A stretch of 64,000 bases of DNA from Aphanomyces cochlioides (lineage: Eukaryota > Oomycota > Saprolegniomycetes > Saprolegniales > Verrucalvaceae), in the NCBI GenBank assembly GCA_019828595.1, contig JAHQRK010000017.1, positions 1,116,001-1,180,000 on the forward strand, written 5' to 3'. The notes under the pieces are model-generated. The model worked only from the letters and a program-made list of their open reading frames with translations. It was not told where the DNA came from and did no database searches. The number at the start of each line of letters is the position of its first letter. Within the stretch, counting starts at the first letter, position 1. Made by a program: the position numbers and the translations under genes. This document shows positions 58,953-64,000 of the stretch, piece by piece.

Positions 58953-60259
58953 ATGACGACGATTGAGCCCTCGCGGTTTGGACCCGACTTCCACTGCGTC
59001 ACGGTCTCTCGTGATATGTTTGAAGTGCGCTCTCATTATACGAATCTTCGCCCGATTGGAGGGGGCTCGTATGGAATTGTATGCTCGGCAGAAGACACGG
59101 TGCGCCATGAATTGTAGATTTCGAGATAGCCGACGTGTGTTTGCTTGTAGCTGCGCGGACGCAAGGTAGCAATCAAAAAGATTACCGACGTGTTTGACGA
59201 TCTCACGGATGCCAAGCGTATTCTTCGCGAAATGAAGCTGCTTCGACATCTTGGAGCGCATGAAAACATCATTAATGTAAGCATGGAGCAATTATCATCA
59301 ATCGGTGATGCCACCTGCTAGATATTGGACGTGATTTTGATTCCCCCCAATACGACCAACTTTGATGACATTTACATCGTCACAGATTTGATGGAGAGCG
59401 ATCTTGAACGTATCATCAGCTCAACGCAAAGCCTAAGCGATGCGCATTTTCAATATTTCTTGTACCAAATCCTACGAGGAACCAAGTTTATTCACTCTGC
59501 CAATGTGCTTCACCGCGATCTCAAGCCGTCCAACTTGCTTGTCAACTCAAATTGTGACCTCTCAATTTGCGACTTTGGGCTAGCACGTGGTGTTGAGCTT
59601 TCCCACAACGAAGACTTGACCGAGTATGTCGTCACGCGGTGGTATCGCGCCCCTGAGCTCTTGACGGACTGCCAAAACTACGGCAACGCCGTCGACATGT
59701 GGGCAATCGGGTGCATTTTTGCTGAAATGCTCAAGAGGCGTCCTTTCTTCACAGGAAAAGATCCATCCGATCAATTACACATGATTGTGAGGATTTTGGG
59801 CTCTCCCACACCTGATGAAATGCGCTTTGTGACGCACGAAGCAGCCAAGAAGGCCATTACACAACATGGTTTTTACCCCAAGGTTGGATGTCGAGGGCTG
59901 AAGGCGTACTAACTCCTGTCTAGCGACCTCTCACCGAGTTTTTCCCCGATGCGAACCCACTGGCCGTTGATCTGTTGTCGCGTATGCTGAAGTTCAGCCC
60001 TGATGACCGCATAACGGTCACTCAAGCCTTGGAACATCCGTACCTGACGCAGCTCCACAATCCTGTAAGATCGCGCATCGCATCCGTCCGTCTTCTTAGA
60101 CTGTTTTTGTAGGCGGATGAACCTGTATGTTTGTCCACGTTCAACTTTGACTTTGAGCGAGAGTCGTTGGACCAAGGTGTCGAGATGCCCAAGAACGAGC
60201 TTCAACATTTGGTCTACCTCGAGAGTTTGTCGATCCTCGAGACACAGCAAATGCGCTGA
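58953..60259 (+). CDS. Mitogen-activated protein kinase (TEY type)
   Basis: 373 residues, five exons (introns 59100-59150, 59277-59321, 59883-59923, 60065-60112). Seen in order: the Gly-rich loop [14 protein letters not shown], the catalytic loop [16 protein letters not shown] and the activation segment [14 protein letters not shown], with T-E-Y flanked as in ERK/FUS3-type MAPKs. The insert and tail are short and end FNFDFERES, an acidic docking-like patch. It would act in cytosol and nucleus downstream of a MAPKK. Which pathway it serves (growth, stress or flagellum) is not readable. Intron 3 has a clean branch-like TACTAAC. Confidence 0.94.
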
Positions 60260-62148
60260 TCCAAGTATATACAAACTAATGTTACAAGTGCATCCCTCCA
60301 CTGACCCCCCCACTTCCCATCCATATCATTCCATGCCAGGCGAGCTGGGGTATGTACTCTATCAACAAGAGTTGGAGGACGTCTCGTCGGTGCGGCAGCT
60401 GGCCTCCTCGGTTCGTTTGACGCGTGGAGCTGGATATCATGCCGAGTCTCGGCTCACAAAAGAACAATGCAAACGACACATTGCATCATGAGTGGGATGC
60501 CACTGACCTCCCATTGCACGACGACACACCAAACGAGTGATAGACGCCTCATAGAAATGCAATAACGCAAAGTCGAGATCAGGCTGAAACAAAATCGGTG
60601 AGCCTGGCAAAATTAATAGTCGAGATAAATAGCTTCAAAGGTTTTACCTTTTGAAAACTTATTTTCGAGGAAACGAAAAAAAAAACAGTTCAAGCTCTCC
60701 TGATTGATGGGCAGTGTGTTTTAAACATTTGTGAAGGTGGCCACCGAATGTCCGAAGAAGAGAAGGAGACGTCGGTGGCGATAGAGTATGAAATCTGCTC
60801 TGATGTGGACGATGACTACCGACCACAACAATTCACGTCAAGAGCAGCCCTCAATGAAGACATTGAAACAAGAGCTCAAAATAAAATCTGTCTAGTTGAC
60901 ATAGGTGCGTCACACAGTTCTGAACTTGTTTTAAACATGTCACAATTTGATTTATTCAAACTTTGAAGTCCTTTTTCATGACTTTATTGTCAAATTCAGA
61001 AGAAACAGATGCTTTGACTGGAAAGTGCATGAAACAAGGAATCCAAATATACAAAAATCTCAAAGATTTTTTTCGAGATTTCCCCCCATCGACACCCCCT
61101 CATGGCAGGGCCGCATCAATACTGCGAGTTGAGGGGTGTTAGATTGCTCAAATTGCAGCTCAGACACCCCTCCATAGCGTCTCATTCGTATCTCAAAAGT
61201 ATCAAAATGGCAATAAGACTGATTTTGTTTCGTGGACCTTCAGGCTCAAAGTCGAGCACCAATCATATTCGACCACTAAAACCTTTAGAATAAAATAAAT
61301 CTTGTCTTTGCATTCTCCACCCAACATTGAAAACTCTGACCTGACCCACGAAATTAGATAACTTTGAAAAACAATACTGTCTTCGAAAACTTATACCCTA
61401 GCCCTCCAGAATCTCACATCACTTTTACACATTTTTGCATATTCAATTCAAGATCAATTCAATGCTCGACTTTGACCCCAAATTTATAAGCAAGTTGCAT
61501 TTGTTTCTCATCAGTTATATATGCCATTCTAGGTCAAATGTGCTTCATTTATGCATATTATGATTCTCCGTGAAATTCTCTATCTGGTTATGCCCTTGCT
61601 ATTATTATAGCACAATCGCATCAGTGCTTTTGAGATGACTTTATGCGAAAACAAAAAGTAAGTGCTCGACTTTGGTTAGTCGCCGTTTGACGACTCTAAA
61701 ATGCACGGCGGGTCAGCGGTGACTGCACGGAAGTGTGACTTGATTGCCATCTTTGGCGTACAGTAATCCATCAAATGGAGGTGATTTTTGATCGGCGCGG
61801 AACACGATCGAAAGGATCCTATGCCATTACAGCCCTCGACGGTGGAATGGATTGGCTGGGACTCTCCATCCAGACGAATCACGATTTGCAAGTGTACCGT
61901 ACCAGGATAACAGTACGCTACAGTGGAGGTGACAACTTGTCTGAAGCAAGTCATCTTTTTGTCTCGCCATCTCTCGTCCAATGTGCTCTTCCTGGGTACA
62001 ATATGGAACAGGTTCGACGGCTTGACTATTTTGACCAATATTCATTGATAAACTAATTCAAAATAGTTATTGTGCTTTTGATACAAAATTGTGAGGAACT
62101 GTTTGAATCGACCGAGGTTTCGAATCGATTCTGAATCGAACGGGCTTC
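60260..62148. other. Gene-poor stretch between the MAP kinase and START-FYVE genes
   Basis: Two isolated short frames: 60748-60966 (acidic, MSEEEKETSVAIEYEIC...) and 61775-62056 (MEVIFDRRGTRSKGSYA...). Neither has a recognisable domain, flanking splice sites or partners, so I do not call them genes. An inverted pair GAGGGGTGT/ACACCCCTC (about 61131 and 61165) could form a hairpin. Confidence 0.4.
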
Positions 62149-62193
62149 TCTGATTGGCTAGAATTAAAAATTAAAATTAGTCAGCCAATCAGA
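62149..62193. promoter_or_regulatory. Inverted pair of CCAAT-type boxes
   Basis: TCTGATTGGCT (62149-62159) and AGCCAATCAGA (62183-62193) are perfect reverse complements 23 bp apart, 270 bp upstream of the START-FYVE gene. The spacing and the ATCAGA tail resemble the palindrome at 20511-20558. Confidence 0.5.
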
Positions 62194-62459
62194 ATCGATC
62201 CGCCGCCTGACTCACGCAAAACACACACTGACACACACCACTTCAGTATGATGAAATCGATTTGAAAATGAATTTGCATTTTGGTCAAAACCACAAATTT
62301 GGTTGAAAATGACAATATACAAATACAAAATTCAATACTAAATATTTGGTCAAAATATATAATTGAGCCGAAAATGTATATTTTGACCCAAATGAATATC
62401 CAGGCATTGGTCACATTGTGTTGTTCGTTGCCGGACGTCATTTTGTAAATCGCAACGTC

Positions 62460-63750
62460 ATGACGCTCCCGTTGCCGAAAGACTTCTTCCAGTGTCCGCC
62501 GCTGAGCGACAAGGACAAAGCATGTCTTCGAGAAATCGCTCGACAAGCTGCTCTTGACATTGTACGTGTGTGTTGATGAAATCTAGGATTCACTCAATGG
62601 CGTTTGTTTTATGTAGGTGCAACTGACGCAACATCCAGATGCAGTGCACTGGCAACCAGTCCGACAGAGCAGCCGCCATGTCCGAGTCTTTCGTGGCATG
62701 GATCCAAACACACCACCGTCGGTAGCAACGTGGTGTGGTATCACAAATCTCCATGCAACGATCGATGAAGTGGCGGATCTCTTTCGAGCAGAAACCACAG
62801 AGCAGTACCAGGAGTACTGCCGCATGTTCTCGAAAGAGCTCATAGATGGAGCAACTTTGTACACGCTTGCCCAGCCAACGCCTGAATTCCCTCGACACTT
62901 CATCGGCGTGAAATGGAATGCCTTTGAAACACCATTCCTCGTCAACAACCGCGACTTTTTGAACCTCGAGGCCCAGTTCGACGTTGAGTTCGAAGGTCGA
63001 CGGGGTTGGGTCCGTGTCTTCCGCAGTGTCCAACTGACTTGCTGCCCCGAATTCTCTAGTCTACTCGGCCTCATCCGCGCCGCGCAATATTGCACAGGAC
63101 ATGTCTTCTTTGAGTCTGACAAGCCAGGATATCTTCAACACACCCACTTGATTCAATGCGACCTTCGAGGCAACGTTCCAGCCTTTGCAGTTGCCATCGG
63201 CATGAAGAAACGATTCCGCCAAATGCTCGACTTCCGGCGCTACTTGTGCGAACGACGTCTGGCCCAAACAGAGTTTGTCAATGTGTCACAATTTACACCG
63301 AAGGATGAATGGGATCAATGCCATCTTTGCCGTCGATCGTTTGGTGTTTTACGGCGGCGGACAAAGGAACATTGCCGAAAGTGTGGCCAAGTTGTCTGTC
63401 TCGACTGTGTCAAGTCATGGGATATCCCAATCAACCACAAGTTTGTCTCGTTGCCCATTTGCACAAGATGTACGCACCAAGTGATTCAAGCAGACAGTGA
63501 CAGCGACTTGTCTTCAATGGACAACTCGGCAGCCAGACCAATTGTCATGGGTGGTGCAATGCTCTTTGCTCCTCCAAGCCCAGACGTCTACGACAAATCC
63601 GGCCCTCATCGCTTTTTGGTGTGCGATTGCGAGAAGGAGAGCAGAACAATTCCATCGCTTGGAGACGTTGAAGAGCCCTTTTTCTGTGCTGACGACATGT
63701 TCATTGACGATGTCAATATCATCCTCGGCACCATGAAAGACGTGAGCTAA
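62460..63750 (+). CDS. START-like and FYVE-like zinc finger protein
   Basis: 411 residues, two exons (intron 62562-62616). The N-terminal 240 residues look like the START-type lipid domain widespread in oomycetes (VFRGMDPNTPP, TWCGITNLHATIDEVADLF, DFLNLEAQFDVEFEGRRGWV). A FYVE-like zinc finger follows (CHLCRRSFG, EHCRKCGQVVCLDC, ICTRC); the usual RRHHCR is reduced to TKEHCRKCG, so phosphoinositide binding is uncertain. The C-terminal 100 residues are acidic and disordered. A lipid-transfer or endosomal role is inferred from the family. The start is the first ATG in the frame. Confidence 0.85.
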
Positions 63751-63931
63751 GGAGCGTTCTCCATCAAAGGCCTTCAATTGTAACAATATTAATATTATCC
63801 CAGTCTACTGTACTAGAAAAATTGAAGTCTTTGCTTCATATTACTGCTGACATTTTGTTAATTTTAGTATTTTCCCGAGTGATCTTCAAAATGTTGTCAG
63901 TAAATTGAAACAATTGTTGACAAAGTGAAAG

Positions 63932-64000
63932 ATGTGGGGATGCTCGAAGCGATCCCAAGTGATCTTCTTCATTGTGATCGTCAGCGCCGTGCTGACGCTC
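63932..64000 (+). CDS. Start of a membrane protein, cut by the window end
   Basis: An ATG opens MWGCSKRSQVIFFIVIVSAV, continuing hydrophobic to the last base. The 23 visible residues could be a signal anchor. Nothing more can be said. Confidence 0.4.
   Translation, partial: MWGCSKRSQVIFFIVIVSAVLTL

Noticed and set aside
60748..60966. Acidic 72-codon frame as a gene
   Set aside because: No domain, no neighbouring exons and no promoter signal; length is compatible with chance.

Overview
The window is eukaryotic nuclear DNA, most likely from an oomycete (water mould), and probably from the Saprolegnia/Aphanomyces side of that group. The organism call is an inference. It rests on very short GT-AG introns (mostly 35-63 nt), tightly packed genes on both strands, a flagellar central-apparatus gene, oomycete-style ankyrin and START-FYVE proteins, a GPI-anchored glucanosyltransferase and TA-targeting DNA transposons. 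No rRNA, tRNA, CRISPR or bacterial operon is seen. For the spliced genes where I mapped every intron, the exon total divides exactly by three, which supports those models.

Layout. 1-7.5 kb: an apparently empty 5' flank, then a CHD6-9/Kismet-type chromatin remodeller. 7.55-10.36 kb: a transposon cluster of two abutting TA-flanked elements, one with a nested element and one carrying a Tc1/mariner transposase broken by a stop codon. 10.4-13.1 kb: a frameshifted ankyrin gene and a 485-bp element with perfect 31-bp inverted ends. 13.1-21.5 kb: GH72 glucanosyltransferase, a coiled-coil protein with a dynein-adaptor-like CC1 box, OLA1, a WKF-domain (C7orf50-like) protein, a SETD9-like SET protein and V-ATPase subunit c''. 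21.5-26.4 kb: SPEF2/CPC1, a ciliary central-pair protein. 27.6-37.7 kb: TypA/BipA GTPase, an APC-type permease, ChaC2 (glutathione degradation), an IQ-motif protein, a membrane-anchored CAP/PR-1 protein, an unclear locus and a FAIM-like protein with endocytic DPF/NPF motifs. 37.7-49.1 kb: one gene for a 3,709-residue all-armadillo protein. 50-64 kb: ankyrin-HECT ubiquitin ligase, RING-UBL-membrane protein, MYND zinc finger plus five PDZ-like repeats, PX protein, TEY-type MAP kinase, START-FYVE protein and the first codons of a membrane protein.

The genes do not form one pathway. Shared architecture is more striking: six convergent pairs end 17-69 bp apart, and several starts have a nearby GATTGGCT/AGCCAATC (CCAAT-type) element. 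The permease/ChaC2 divergent promoter holds four CCGGAT palindromes spaced exactly 21 bp. The least ordinary items are that phased array, the giant armadillo protein, the CC1-box protein, the FAIM-DPF/NPF fusion, the MYND-PDZ5 protein and the nested TA transposon cluster.
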